In this document: positions 37,078 through 45,476 of the stretch, piece after piece
Position numbering within the stretch: position 1 is the first letter of the stretch
Layout: each line of letters opens with the position of its first letter
Assembly: GCA_030584025.1 (NCBI GenBank)
Contig: CP129487.1
Location: 3,501,001-3,565,000 of the forward strand
DNA length: 64,000 nt
Origin: Cyclobacteriaceae bacterium
GTDB taxonomy: Bacteria; Bacteroidota; Bacteroidia; Cytophagales; Cyclobacteriaceae
Direction: 5' to 3'
Made by a program: the position numbers and the translations under genes
The notes under the pieces: model-generated
What the model was told of the DNA's origin: nothing
Seen by the model: only the letters and a program-made list of their open reading frames with translations
The model's database searches: none

Positions 37078-38139
37078 TCACTGTACTTTGGTTAGCGAAA
37101 CATCTAACCCATTTCGCATTTGCAACAATCCCGTGGTTATCAGCGTATCTCCGGAATTCAATCCGGAAACAATTTCAACGTTGCGGTCAGTCCTTAAACC
37201 TATTTCTACTTTTGTTTCGGTGGCTTTTCCGGATTTATTCAGATAAACTTTGTGACCACTCAACTCGGGTACCACCGCTTCTGAGGGAACCAATATGGCG
37301 TTGTCGATAGTTTGAAGGATTAATTCAACCCGCACAAACTGTCCTGGCAGTAAAAGATTGCCGGTATTATCGGCTAAAGCACGAACTTTTAATGTTCGGG
37401 TACTGGCGTCTATCTGTGGCTCTATGGCATACACTTCACCCTCCAGTACGCGTGCATCATTCTCTATGGTGAAGAAAATTTTCTTTCCCGGCTGAACCTG
37501 TGTACTGTATCGACCAGGTACCGCAAAATCAATTTTTGCAGGGCTCAAATTATACAACGTTGCAATAACTGTGCTGGAGTTGATGAAGGCTCCTTCACTG
37601 ACAAAACGTAATCCAATTGTTCCGTCAAACGGTGCGCGAATTTTGGTTTTCTCCCATTGTGCCTCTAACAGCCGGATGTCTGCGTTGGTAACATTTAAAC
37701 GATTCAATGCATTGTCATATTCCTCCTGACTAATAGCGTCTTTCTCCAGAAGTTTACGTTGGCGGAATTCATTATCCTCGTTTAGCTTTTTGTTATGTCT
37801 CTCTTTGGTAAGCTGCGCTTCAAGTTCATCATCGTTTATCTCAACCAGAAGGTCGCCTTTTTTTACCCGTTTACCTTCCCGGAAATATATGCGTGAAATC
37901 TTTCCTGATATTTCACTTTTTATTTCTAAAGATTCATTAGGCAGAACTGAACCCGTAATCACCAATTTATTATCCAGGCGCTCTGGCTTTAACACCAAAG
38001 CTTCCACAGGAAGTTTGGGCTGGGCTAAGTTTGCGGCAGGGCCTTGCTCATCTTTTGAACTAAAAAGATTTAGCTTTGGTAAAGCCAACAAAAACAATAC
38101 ACCTAAAACAACAACGCCTGTAAGAATTTTTTTCTTCAT
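37078..38139 (-). CDS. Efflux RND transporter periplasmic adaptor subunit
   Basis: 353 residues of the membrane fusion protein family. An uncleaved or signal-type N-terminal helix (ILTGVVVLGVLFLLALP) is followed by a lipoyl-like half motif (SEISGKISRIYFREGKRVKKGDLLVEI), a coiled-coil hairpin (about 115-170) and the beta-barrel part (APFDGTIGLRFVSEGAFI). It links the RND permease to TolC. It begins 26 bp after coaE, so the efflux set may be transcribed from the nusB-coaE side or from an internal promoter. Confidence 0.93.
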   Translation of the reverse strand: MKKKILTGVVVLGVLFLLALPKLNLFSSKDEQGPAANLAQPKLPVEALVLKPERLDNKLVITGSVLPNESLEIKSEISGKISRIYFREGKRVKKGDLLVEINDDELEAQLTKERHNKKLNEDNEFRQRKLLEKDAISQEEYDNALNRLNVTNADIRLLEAQWEKTKIRAPFDGTIGLRFVSEGAFINSSTVIATLYNLSPAKIDFAVPGRYSTQVQPGKKIFFTIENDARVLEGEVYAIEPQIDASTRTLKVRALADNTGNLLLPGQFVRVELILQTIDNAILVPSEAVVPELSGHKVYLNKSGKATETKVEIGLRTDRNVEIVSGLNSGDTLITTGLLQMRNGLDVSLTKVQ

Positions 38140-38165
38140 AGTAAGTAAAAGTATCGGACCCGGAA

Positions 38166-38768
38166 TTAGTTCCCGGATAAAAACAGTTGGTGCAATGACA
38201 GCACTTGAGGGATCACCAGTTGAGAATCATCGTTGAAGATTATGTGGTCTGCCCGCTTCAACTTTACTTCATCCGGCATTTGGTTTTTAATTATTGCGCG
38301 GACATCTTTTTCGCTACGGTGCAAGTCGCGACCAAGCACCCTGGATACTTTTATATCTTCAGGCGCGTATACCACAATAATCTTATCCAACGCCTTATAC
38401 GAACCTGCCTCAAACATGAGAGCAGCTTCCTTTAGTACGTATACCTCTCTGCTGTTTTCCTTCAACCATTGCCTGTAGTCTTCTCCAACCCTGGGATGAA
38501 CCAGTTTGTTCAATAACTCGAGTTTATCCGGATCATTAAATACCGTTTCCCCCAGGTACTTTCGGTTCAGGCTACCATCGGCATGGTACGCCAAATCTCC
38601 GAATTCCTGACGGATTTGAGAGACCAGTATTCCATCGGTGGTCATTAAGGATTTCGCTCGGCTATCGGCATCGTATACGGAAATTCCAAGGCATTGAAAT
38701 ATGCGGCACACCAGGCTTTTGCCTGAGCCAATGCCCCCTGTAACGCCAACCTGAAGCGGCTTTTTCAT
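38166..38768 (-). CDS. coaE: Dephospho-CoA kinase
   Basis: 200 residues; catalyses the final ATP-dependent step of coenzyme A synthesis. The P-loop is GVTGGIGSGKS (8-18), followed by DADSRAKSLM, with the Asp that binds dephospho-CoA, and the lid region with VYAPEDIKVSRVLGRD. Length is typical. It lies 9 bp after the YbbR-like gene, an arrangement frequent in Bacteroidota. Confidence 0.95.
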   Translation of the reverse strand: MKKPLQVGVTGGIGSGKSLVCRIFQCLGISVYDADSRAKSLMTTDGILVSQIRQEFGDLAYHADGSLNRKYLGETVFNDPDKLELLNKLVHPRVGEDYRQWLKENSREVYVLKEAALMFEAGSYKALDKIIVVYAPEDIKVSRVLGRDLHRSEKDVRAIIKNQMPDEVKLKRADHIIFNDDSQLVIPQVLSLHQLFLSGN

Positions 38769-38777
38769 GATGATTTC

Positions 38778-39716
38778 TTAAAAACTAATGTGCAGCGTAT
38801 CTACCGCTACATGGTGAACAAAAGGCGGCAGATTAACCAGGCGCGGAACAAGTTTATGTGTTCCTTTAGGTAATCCTTCAAGATCAAGCACGGCTTCAAC
38901 CTGCCCGACCTGATTGCTTTGCAGATTTGCCGGAACATCATACCGAAAATGAATCTTGCTTATGGCAGCCATTGTCCGCAGCCCTCTGGGTATATTCACA
39001 ATGGTTAGCGTGGCGGAATCACTTCGCTGTACCAACTCACTAACAGGAATGCCTACGCGAACCGCGGAAGGTTCAATTTGTATTAAATTACCCGGTACCG
39101 TAACGGCCACTAATTCATCAAAAGGTTCATCTAAGTTGCTGACTTCGGGCTTAAGTTGAAAGTTATCCGGCACACGAATCACCTGACTTTGCGGGCCCTC
39201 CAACCAAACGGTATCAGGCACAACCGTAACTTCACCTGATAAACCATACCCTGCGCGGATGTACTGCTCCACCGAGTCAACGTGTATCTGAATGCGTTTT
39301 CTTATTTTTGGATCGATCTGAAGATGCAGCGTATCCGTGATAACAAAGTTTATTTGAAGCCCCTCCATTTGACCGGAGAACAAAGCCGGCAATGTAGCGC
39401 CAACAATTTTTTTTACTTCCGAGGGATTCTCTAATGGTATACGCAAGGGCGGCACCTTCAGGCCTGCGCTTTTACGAAACAAATCCCAGCCAAGTCCGGT
39501 AACATTCAGTTTAATATCCTCCGGCAAGGGCTTTACCGCTACATAACTTTCCTGATCGTAATCAAATACCAGCGGAAAATCGATGCTGGCTGAATAATTT
39601 TTGTTGAGTGAATTGAAAATCCAGAAGATGGCAGCCGCAAAAATACACAGCAGTATAACCTTCCAGTTTTTGTTATTAAATCGAAAAAAACTCAATATCG
39701 ATTGGATCAATGCCAT
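38778..39716 (-). CDS. YbbR-like domain-containing membrane-anchored protein
   Basis: 312 residues with one N-terminal membrane helix (VILLCIFAAAIFWIFNSL) and an extracytoplasmic part made of YbbR-like beta repeats (for example KPLPEDIKLNVTGLGWDLF and VTVVPDTVWLEGPQSQV). In Firmicutes the related CdaR controls the diadenylate cyclase CdaA; no cyclase gene lies here, so that role is not supported. It is in the yajC-ybbR-coaE cluster, 30 bp after yajC. Confidence 0.85.
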   Translation of the reverse strand: MALIQSILSFFRFNNKNWKVILLCIFAAAIFWIFNSLNKNYSASIDFPLVFDYDQESYVAVKPLPEDIKLNVTGLGWDLFRKSAGLKVPPLRIPLENPSEVKKIVGATLPALFSGQMEGLQINFVITDTLHLQIDPKIRKRIQIHVDSVEQYIRAGYGLSGEVTVVPDTVWLEGPQSQVIRVPDNFQLKPEVSNLDEPFDELVAVTVPGNLIQIEPSAVRVGIPVSELVQRSDSATLTIVNIPRGLRTMAAISKIHFRYDVPANLQSNQVGQVEAVLDLEGLPKGTHKLVPRLVNLPPFVHHVAVDTLHISF

Positions 39717-39746
39717 TACATCGGATGCAGTGTTTTTCTGTTCGTG

Positions 39747-40061
39747 TCAGGCTCCTTTATTGGCTGCTTTAGTTGCTTCCAGCGAAATGGCCGACTTGTT
39801 AAACTTGATGCGTCCGCCCTTTTCAACTTCCAGTATAAATGTATCCTTCTCAAGCTCAGCCACACGGCCATGCGCTCCACCAATGGTGACCACATAATCG
39901 CCACGCTGAATGTCATCAATAAATTTTTTCTGGTCTTTTGCTTTTTTCTGTTGCGGCCTGATCATGAAAAAATAAAAGATAACAATCATGAGGCCCATCA
40001 TGATGTAGAAACTGTAGTTGCTTCCTTGTGCCTGCGCTTGTGCTAAAATGGAATAGATCAT
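39747..40061 (-). CDS. yajC: Preprotein translocase subunit YajC
   Basis: 104 residues: one N-terminal membrane helix (YSFYIMMGLMIVIFYFFMIRPQQKKAKDQKKF) with the diagnostic IRPQQKK after it, then a small cytoplasmic domain with GDYVVTIGGAHGRVAEL. YajC associates with SecDF at the Sec translocon. A promoter matching TTTG-N19-TAACTTTA lies about 25 bp upstream of the ATG. Confidence 0.95.
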   Translation of the reverse strand: MIYSILAQAQAQGSNYSFYIMMGLMIVIFYFFMIRPQQKKAKDQKKFIDDIQRGDYVVTIGGAHGRVAELEKDTFILEVEKGGRIKFNKSAISLEATKAANKGA

Positions 40062-40086
40062 ATAGTCGGTATAAAATTTTACGGTT

Positions 40087-40117
40087 TAAAGTTAGGCTTA
40101 AAAATACGCATCCCAAA
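40087..40117 (-). promoter_or_regulatory. Promoter of yajC-ybbR-coaE
   Basis: On the minus strand TTTG (40117-40114), exactly 19 bp, then TAACTTTA (40094-40087), one mismatch from the -7 consensus. The -33 element lies inside the stem of the terminator hairpin at 40109-40136. Predicted transcript start is near 40080, about 20 bases before the yajC ATG. Confidence 0.6.
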
Positions 40118-40136
40118 CCCGTATAGGTTTGGGATG
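40100..40136 (-). terminator. Intrinsic terminator between DUF1573 gene and yajC
   Basis: CATCCCAAACC (40109-40119) and GGTTTGGGATG (40126-40136) form a perfect 11-bp stem with a 6-base loop. On the minus strand it is followed by CGTATTTTTAA. It lies 24 bp after the DUF1573 gene stop and splits the apparent nusB-to-coaE operon. Confidence 0.8.
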
Positions 40137-40159
40137 ACGTATATGCTTTTTATCGTTAA

Positions 40160-40699
40160 TTACTTCGCAGGACCCTGCGCTTCGTTCTTTGGAACAACCA
40201 TAGCCTTAAAGCTAAGTACAGTTTGCTTTGGCCAGGTGTTGGCCGTTACGGTAACGGTTTTGTTTTGCATGTTGGGCTTTCCGTTGCTGTCAAATTCTGC
40301 TTTTACAAAACCTTCGCCACCAACCGGAATAGGCTCTTTCGACCAATCCGGAACAGTACAACCGCAAGTAGGCTGTGCACTTTGAATAATCAATGGGGCC
40401 TCTCCTGTATTCTTGAACTTGTACGTATACACCACTTTTTGTCCTTCCTGAATGGTTCCGAAATCGTGCTCCGTTTTCTCAAACTGAATCACGGGAAGTG
40501 GACCCTCAGGTTTTTGCTCGGGCTGAGCAGGAACAGGATTTTCAGTTGGCGTTACAGAAACTGGTGCTGGCTTCTTCCCTTCCAACTCCGACAACCTTGC
40601 CTCAAGCGCTGCAATTTTCTTTTCTGCGTCCTTATCCTTGCAGGCAACTAACATTAACGCCACAAGGCCTATCATCCAAATGCTTCTTTTCATCAACAT
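40160..40699 (-). CDS. DUF1573 domain lipoprotein
   Basis: 179 residues. A lipoprotein signal ends in LMLVAC with Cys20 (the start may be the second ATG, two codons on). A short coiled segment (AEKKIAALEARLSELEGKK) and a Pro-rich linker precede a DUF1573 domain: HDFGTIQEGQKVVYTYKFKNTG, IQSAQPTCGCTVPDWSKEPI and VGGEGFVKAEFDS. The fold is immunoglobulin-like, with a conserved TCGCT motif. The role is unknown; these proteins are very common in Bacteroidota. It lies 11 bp after the YtxH-like gene. Confidence 0.88.
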   Translation of the reverse strand: MLMKRSIWMIGLVALMLVACKDKDAEKKIAALEARLSELEGKKPAPVSVTPTENPVPAQPEQKPEGPLPVIQFEKTEHDFGTIQEGQKVVYTYKFKNTGEAPLIIQSAQPTCGCTVPDWSKEPIPVGGEGFVKAEFDSNGKPNMQNKTVTVTANTWPKQTVLSFKAMVVPKNEAQGPAK

Positions 40700-40710
40700 A
40701 GTTATTCAGT

Positions 40711-41019
40711 TTATTTATTCTTACCCTTAATCTGGTCTAAAAGTTCATCTACGTCCTCTAAAAGTTTTTCGGCTTTCAGTTTTGCATCGTCCACTACTTT
40801 TTGGCCCATGGATTTAGCCTCGGTTGTCAAAGGCGTCTCCTTGCCTTCAACAAAATCGTTCAGCAACGTTTGAAGCATATCCTTATACTTCTCAAGCTGA
40901 AACGATAATTTCTGCCGGGTGTTGATTCCTTTATCGGGGGCATAGAGGATGCCCAAAATAGCTCCGGCTGCTGCGCCAGCCAGGAAAGCCACTAACGTAT
41001 TTCCACTTTTTTTGCTCAT
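40711..41019 (-). CDS. YtxH domain-containing protein
   Basis: 102 residues: a Gly/Ala-rich helix (TLVAFLAGAAAGAILGILYAPDKG) followed by a long amphipathic coiled region, the pattern of YtxH-like stress proteins. The ending DELLDQIKGKNK is charged. Function is not known. It lies 141 bp after nusB with a -7 box TATTTTTG (minus strand, 41095-41088) in between, so it may have its own promoter. Confidence 0.85.
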   Translation of the reverse strand: MSKKSGNTLVAFLAGAAAGAILGILYAPDKGINTRQKLSFQLEKYKDMLQTLLNDFVEGKETPLTTEAKSMGQKVVDDAKLKAEKLLEDVDELLDQIKGKNK

Positions 41020-41087
41020 AGAACCTCAAATTTCACCACTAATTTCCGGATTTCCATGCCAAACCGGTTGAACGGTGGAAAATCGCT

Positions 41088-41095
41088 CAAAAATA
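41088..41095 (-). promoter_or_regulatory. -7 box TATTTTTG before the YtxH-like gene
   Basis: Exact TAnnTTTG on the minus strand, ending about 69 bp before the YtxH-like start codon. No TTG lies exactly 19 bp upstream, so this is a partial match only. Confidence 0.4.
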
Positions 41096-41161
41096 CACCA
41101 GCACAATAATTTGTAACAGGAAAATGAGCCAGAAAATGGCCCTTTAACGGGTTTTTAACAA

Positions 41162-42298
41162 TTATTTATTGTCCATGAGCCCGCGGCCACTCTTCTTGAT
41201 TTTGCCTTCCGTTTTCAGATGTTTGGTAATTACATCCAAAATACCGTTGATAAACTGCCGGCTTTTCGGGGTGCTGTAGTTTTTGGCCAGTTCAATGTAT
41301 TCGTTCATGGTAACTTTAACGGGTATGCTCGGAAAACTCAGCATCTCGGTAATGGCCATTTCAAGAATAACCCGGTCGATCAGCGGCAAGCGATCAACCT
41401 CCCAGTTGCGGGTGTTGTCGGCAATGAGTTTGCTGTATTCGGGTGCCAGGTTAACGGAGCCTGAAAATAGGTGTTCAATAAAGTGAAGGTCATCTTCCCA
41501 ATTGAGCGATAACTGGTGCAGATGCAAAGGCTCTCCGGAAGCCGGATCGTAAGACTTTACTGTCTTTTCCACCATGCCTTTCACAATCTCACGGTCCTCC
41601 GACCAATGCAGCACTTCCTCCTCAAAAAAATCGTTGATGGTGGTTTTGCCCAAAATGACCCTGCGAAATACATGGTTCAGGATTCGTTTCTGATCATCAA
41701 CCGAAGGAGACTTCTTATCAAGATAAGCCATGTATTCGTTATCCTGCTTTACCACATCGCGCAACCAAAGCTGAACACGGTCAAATTTATTATCCCAGGT
41801 CGCATTTAACCGAAGCGCTTCTTTTTTAAGATCGTTGCTCGCTTGTAAACCTTGAACCCACTTATTATTTACAAAATTCGAATGGTTGATTTTTTTGTCT
41901 GCCTTTGCAGCTTCAGCTATGGCAATAGCCAACGTTAACACGGAAAGGTAGTAGCGATAAATTTTTTCTACATCCTGCTTGAGGCTCTTTTTGAAAAAGC
42001 GCACATCGTCAGCCACCGTTTTGCGGTAGTGATCCAAACTTTCTTCTACAACTTTTTTGATTTTTTCGTTTTCATGCTCAACAGAAGCTGCTGTTTCAAA
42101 AACCTTATCCAGCAACTTGAGTGCTTCCTTCTTCTGCTTGGTCAGTTCTTTTTTATCCTGCGGCTCCATGGAGTTTAAATCCGGAGCAAAGGCTTGTTCA
42201 ATGTTGTCGCAACACAACAGGTAATTCGCTTCTTTACTTTGTTGGAAGGCAAAGAGGCTTTGCATGACTTTTATGCGGAGGCTTCTGCGATTAAGCAT
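41162..42298 (-). CDS. nusB: Transcription antitermination factor NusB with long N-terminal extension
   Basis: 378 residues, against about 140 for E. coli NusB. The NusB fold is at the C-terminal end (about 265-370), with the typical segments RLPLIDRVILEMAITEML and VTMNEYIELAKNYSTPKSRQFINGILD. The N-terminal part begins with the NusB-like NRRSLRIKVMQSLFAFQQS, then has long charged helices (TKQKKEALKLLDKVFETAASVEHENEKIKK). NusB with S10 (NusE) supports rRNA antitermination. Start choice is supported by the family-typical LNRRSLR beginning. It is the first gene of the minus-strand block. Confidence 0.92.
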   Translation of the reverse strand: MLNRRSLRIKVMQSLFAFQQSKEANYLLCCDNIEQAFAPDLNSMEPQDKKELTKQKKEALKLLDKVFETAASVEHENEKIKKVVEESLDHYRKTVADDVRFFKKSLKQDVEKIYRYYLSVLTLAIAIAEAAKADKKINHSNFVNNKWVQGLQASNDLKKEALRLNATWDNKFDRVQLWLRDVVKQDNEYMAYLDKKSPSVDDQKRILNHVFRRVILGKTTINDFFEEEVLHWSEDREIVKGMVEKTVKSYDPASGEPLHLHQLSLNWEDDLHFIEHLFSGSVNLAPEYSKLIADNTRNWEVDRLPLIDRVILEMAITEMLSFPSIPVKVTMNEYIELAKNYSTPKSRQFINGILDVITKHLKTEGKIKKSGRGLMDNK

Positions 42299-42317
42299 GT
42301 TTCAAAGAACAATAAAA

Positions 42318-42364
42318 AGTAAAATAAAAAAGTCGCTTGCCGGGCTAACCTTAACAAGCGACTT
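42318..42364 (-). terminator. Intrinsic terminator of the leucine dehydrogenase gene
   Basis: AAGTCGCTTG (42330-42339) and CAAGCGACTT (42355-42364) are a perfect 10-bp inverted repeat with a 15-base loop; on the minus strand TTTTTATTTTAC follows. It lies 20 bp after the gene's stop codon and just before nusB. Confidence 0.9.
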
Positions 42365-42384
42365 CAAAAATAGCAATTCCTTTA

Positions 42385-43485
42385 TTAACGCGGAATTCTC
42401 ACACGACCAACTTCTTCAATTCGCTTTTCAGCCAATTTAATGGCCGCTTCCTGCGTGTTGATTTTCTCCTGCTCCGCCAATGCGAAAATATTCAAGCAAG
42501 TGGTGTAAATCTTCTCAGCCTGCTCAAATACACGGGCGCGGTTATAGTTGCCTAGGTATTCGTTGTACACATTGATCAATCCGCCCGCGTTAATCAGAAA
42601 ATCCGGTGCATATGTAATGCCACGATCGATCAGCATGTAGCCATGCTTAATTTCATCTTTTAACTGATTATTAGCTGCACCCGAAACGATGCTACACTTC
42701 AGGCGAGGAATGGTATCATCATTCAACGTTGCACCCAATGCACAAGGTGCATAAATATCTACATCCAGATCATACACAGCATCCTGAGCAACGGCTTTAA
42801 CACCATGCTTCTTAGCCAGCATCTGTACTTTTTCTTCATTGATATCAGCAATCATCACCTGGGCATTTTCTTTTACCAGGTGCTCTACGAGGTACATACC
42901 CACCTGGCCAACACCCTGAACAACAATCTTCTTACCTTCCAGTGAGTCGTTACCAAATACTTTTTTAGCAGAAGCTTTCATGCCGAGGTAAGTGCCGTAT
43001 GCCGTTACCGGAGAAGGATCTCCTCCGCCACCTAATGATTCAGGCAAGCCGGTAACATGTTTGGTTTCCATGCTGATGTACTCCATGTCGGCTGTTTTCA
43101 TGTTCACATCCTCAGCAGTAATGTATTTACCACCCAGGCTATTCACGAATTTTCCGAACCGTCTCATGAAGGCTTCAGTCTTCATGGTTTTGGCATCGCC
43201 AATAATCACAGCTTTTCCACCACCCAGGTTCAACCCGCTGATGGAGGCTTTGAATGTCATGCCGCGCGACAAACGCAACACATCAACCAAGGCTTCATGC
43301 TCGTCATTGTAATGCCACATGCGTGTACCGCCCAAGGCAGGACCCAGTACGGTGTTGTGAATGGCAATGATCGATTTTAAGCCGGTGGCTTCGTCATAAC
43401 AAAACACAACCTGCTCATGACCCATTTGAGCGACAGTGCCGAACAATCCGGCCTGCTCAACTTTCTCTAGCGCTTTAATCTCCAT
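42385..43485 (-). CDS. Leucine dehydrogenase (Glu/Leu/Phe/Val dehydrogenase family)
   Basis: 366 residues from ATG 43485 (a TTG lies one codon upstream). The enzyme deaminates branched-chain amino acids to 2-oxo acids with NAD. The substrate-binding domain shows LGPALGGTRMWHY, MTFKASISGLNLGGGKAVIIGD with the catalytic Lys, and TAEDVNM; the Rossmann domain shows VVQGVGQVGMYLVEHLVKENA. Length (about 365) matches leucine dehydrogenases rather than hexameric GDH (about 450). It has its own promoter and a strong terminator. Confidence 0.93.
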   Translation of the reverse strand: MEIKALEKVEQAGLFGTVAQMGHEQVVFCYDEATGLKSIIAIHNTVLGPALGGTRMWHYNDEHEALVDVLRLSRGMTFKASISGLNLGGGKAVIIGDAKTMKTEAFMRRFGKFVNSLGGKYITAEDVNMKTADMEYISMETKHVTGLPESLGGGGDPSPVTAYGTYLGMKASAKKVFGNDSLEGKKIVVQGVGQVGMYLVEHLVKENAQVMIADINEEKVQMLAKKHGVKAVAQDAVYDLDVDIYAPCALGATLNDDTIPRLKCSIVSGAANNQLKDEIKHGYMLIDRGITYAPDFLINAGGLINVYNEYLGNYNRARVFEQAEKIYTTCLNIFALAEQEKINTQEAAIKLAEKRIEEVGRVRIPR

Positions 43486-43560
43486 CAAATTTGTTTTAGT
43501 AATGTTTGTACTACTTTTACAGGCCGCAACCGGGCGGAAATCACGTTAAAAATGGATGCA

Positions 43561-43590
43561 CAAAGGTACCGCTTTTTACCTGCTTAGCAA
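43561..43590 (-). promoter_or_regulatory. Promoter of leucine dehydrogenase
   Basis: On the minus strand TTG (43590-43588), exactly 19 bp, then TACCTTTG (43568-43561). Both elements match the Bacteroidota primary-sigma consensus perfectly. The predicted leader is about 70 bases. Confidence 0.75.
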
Positions 43591-43661
43591 CCAAAACAAA
43601 CGTTTGCGAAAACCAATAGTGGTTTGTTTCGTTTTAAGAAAGGTTCGCCAAATTTTATTAA

Positions 43662-45476
43662 ATGAAGGAGCTTAAATACCTCAATAAATACCTACTCAAA
43701 TACAAGCGGTTGATCTTGCTTGGATTGCTGTTTGTGGTCATCTCAAACGTCTTCCAGATCATTCCGGCACAGCTTGTTCGCCATTCTTTGGACCTGGTTT
43801 CTGAAAACATTCGGGTGTATCGCACCTTCGATGGACTCTCCATACAGGATAGCTTTTTCAAGGTTTTTGCTTTCGGTATTCTCATGTATGCCGGATTAAT
43901 TCTATTGATGGCCTTGCTACGCGGATTTTTTCTTTACCTCGTTCGCCAAACGCTTATTGTCATGTCGCGGCATGTGGAGTTTGATTTGAAGAACGAAATA
44001 TTTGCCCACTACCAGGCACTTCCGTTAAGCTTTTACCGAAAGAACAACACCGGTGATCTGATGAATCGCATCTCCGAAGATGTGAGCCGTGTGCGCATGT
44101 ACCTTGGCCCGGCTATTATGTATGGATTGCAACTCATTACGTTGTTCATGATGTTGATCCCCTGGATGTTTCATGTTAGTACCATGCTTACGTGGTACGC
44201 ACTTATTCCATTACCGCTTCTTTCGCTAAGCATTTATTTTGTCAACAACATTATTGAAAGACGCTCCGAACAAATTCAAAAAAGTCAGTCACGATTGTCA
44301 ACTTTTGTTCAGGAGGCATTCAGTGGAATTCGTGTGCTGAAATCATTCAACCGCGAACATGAATCCATCCGGAAATTTGAACTTGAAAGCGATGAATACA
44401 AACATCAATCACTTAAGCTCACCAAAGTTCAGGCATTGTTTTTTCCGCTCATTATGGGACTGATCGGACTCAGTACCATTCTTACCATTTATGCAGGAAG
44501 CACTGAAGTAATTCGCGGTAACCTTACCCTTGGCAACATTGCCGAGTTTATCATTTACGTGAACTTATTGACATGGCCGGTAACCTCATTAGGGTATACC
44601 AGCAGCCTGGTGCAACGCGCTGAAGCGTCACAAAAAAGAATCAACGAGTTTTTGAAAACGGAATCCACACTTGTATCGGAGAAAAACCTGGAAAAAGAAA
44701 TTCAGGGAAAAGTGGAATTCAGCAAGGTTTCCTTTACCTATCCGGATACGGGAATTAAAGCATTAAAAGATATTTCCTTCACCGTTAATCCGGGAGAATC
44801 ACTAGCGATTATTGGAACAACCGGTTCAGGAAAGAGTACAATCTCTGCATTGATTTCAAGGTTATACGATGTTAGAGAAGGCGAAATCCGCATTGACGAC
44901 ATCCCGATTTCGCATTACAATCTTCAAGCATTGCGCAAACAAACGGGGTACGTGCCACAAGATGTTTTTCTATTCAGTGATACCATTTCGAATAACATTG
45001 CCTTTGGCATGCAGGAACCGCACGAAGAAAAAATCATTCAGGCGGCACGCGATGCAGATGTATACCACAACATCATGGCCTTTCCACAAGGTTTCAGTAC
45101 GCGCGTAGGTGAGCGGGGCATCACGCTTTCTGGCGGACAAAAGCAACGGGTTTCCATAGCGCGGGCTATTGTTCACGAACCCCGCATCCTCATGTTGGAT
45201 GATGCCCTCTCGGCCGTAGATACCAAAACGGAGAACAACATTCTCAACAGCCTGAAGCGCATCATGCAAAACCGAACCACAATTATCATTTCACATCGCG
45301 TTTCATCAGCCAAATTGGCCAACAAAATCATTGTGTTGAATGACGGACAAATTGTGGAGGAGGGAACACATGAATCGTTATTGGAAAAGGGCGGCTTTTA
45401 TAAAGACCTCTACGACAAGCAAACAAAAGCCGATGAGATTCAGGTTAGCGAAGAGCAATCAGAAGACATAGCGTAA
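43662..45476 (+). CDS. ABC exporter half-transporter, MdlA-like (degenerate catalytic site)
   Basis: 604 residues: six membrane helices (about 15-310) and one nucleotide-binding domain. Walker A GTTGSGKST is at 385-393, Q-loop GYVPQDVF, signature LSGGQ at 489-493, and Walker B ILMLDD at 509-514. The residue after the Walker B Asp, normally the catalytic Glu, is Asp514 in LDDALSAVD, as in MdlA and other degenerate halves of heterodimeric exporters. The likely partner is the half-transporter at 46280-48052. Its 3' end overlaps the convergent outer-membrane protein gene by 18 bp. Substrate unknown (lipid or drug type). Confidence 0.93.
   Translation: MKELKYLNKYLLKYKRLILLGLLFVVISNVFQIIPAQLVRHSLDLVSENIRVYRTFDGLSIQDSFFKVFAFGILMYAGLILLMALLRGFFLYLVRQTLIVMSRHVEFDLKNEIFAHYQALPLSFYRKNNTGDLMNRISEDVSRVRMYLGPAIMYGLQLITLFMMLIPWMFHVSTMLTWYALIPLPLLSLSIYFVNNIIERRSEQIQKSQSRLSTFVQEAFSGIRVLKSFNREHESIRKFELESDEYKHQSLKLTKVQALFFPLIMGLIGLSTILTIYAGSTEVIRGNLTLGNIAEFIIYVNLLTWPVTSLGYTSSLVQRAEASQKRINEFLKTESTLVSEKNLEKEIQGKVEFSKVSFTYPDTGIKALKDISFTVNPGESLAIIGTTGSGKSTISALISRLYDVREGEIRIDDIPISHYNLQALRKQTGYVPQDVFLFSDTISNNIAFGMQEPHEEKIIQAARDADVYHNIMAFPQGFSTRVGERGITLSGGQKQRVSIARAIVHEPRILMLDDALSAVDTKTENNILNSLKRIMQNRTTIIISHRVSSAKLANKIIVLNDGQIVEEGTHESLLEKGGFYKDLYDKQTKADEIQVSEEQSEDIA

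Noticed and set aside
38778..39716. CdaR regulator of a diadenylate cyclase
   Set aside because: YbbR repeats are present, but no cdaA is adjacent; only the domain name is supported.
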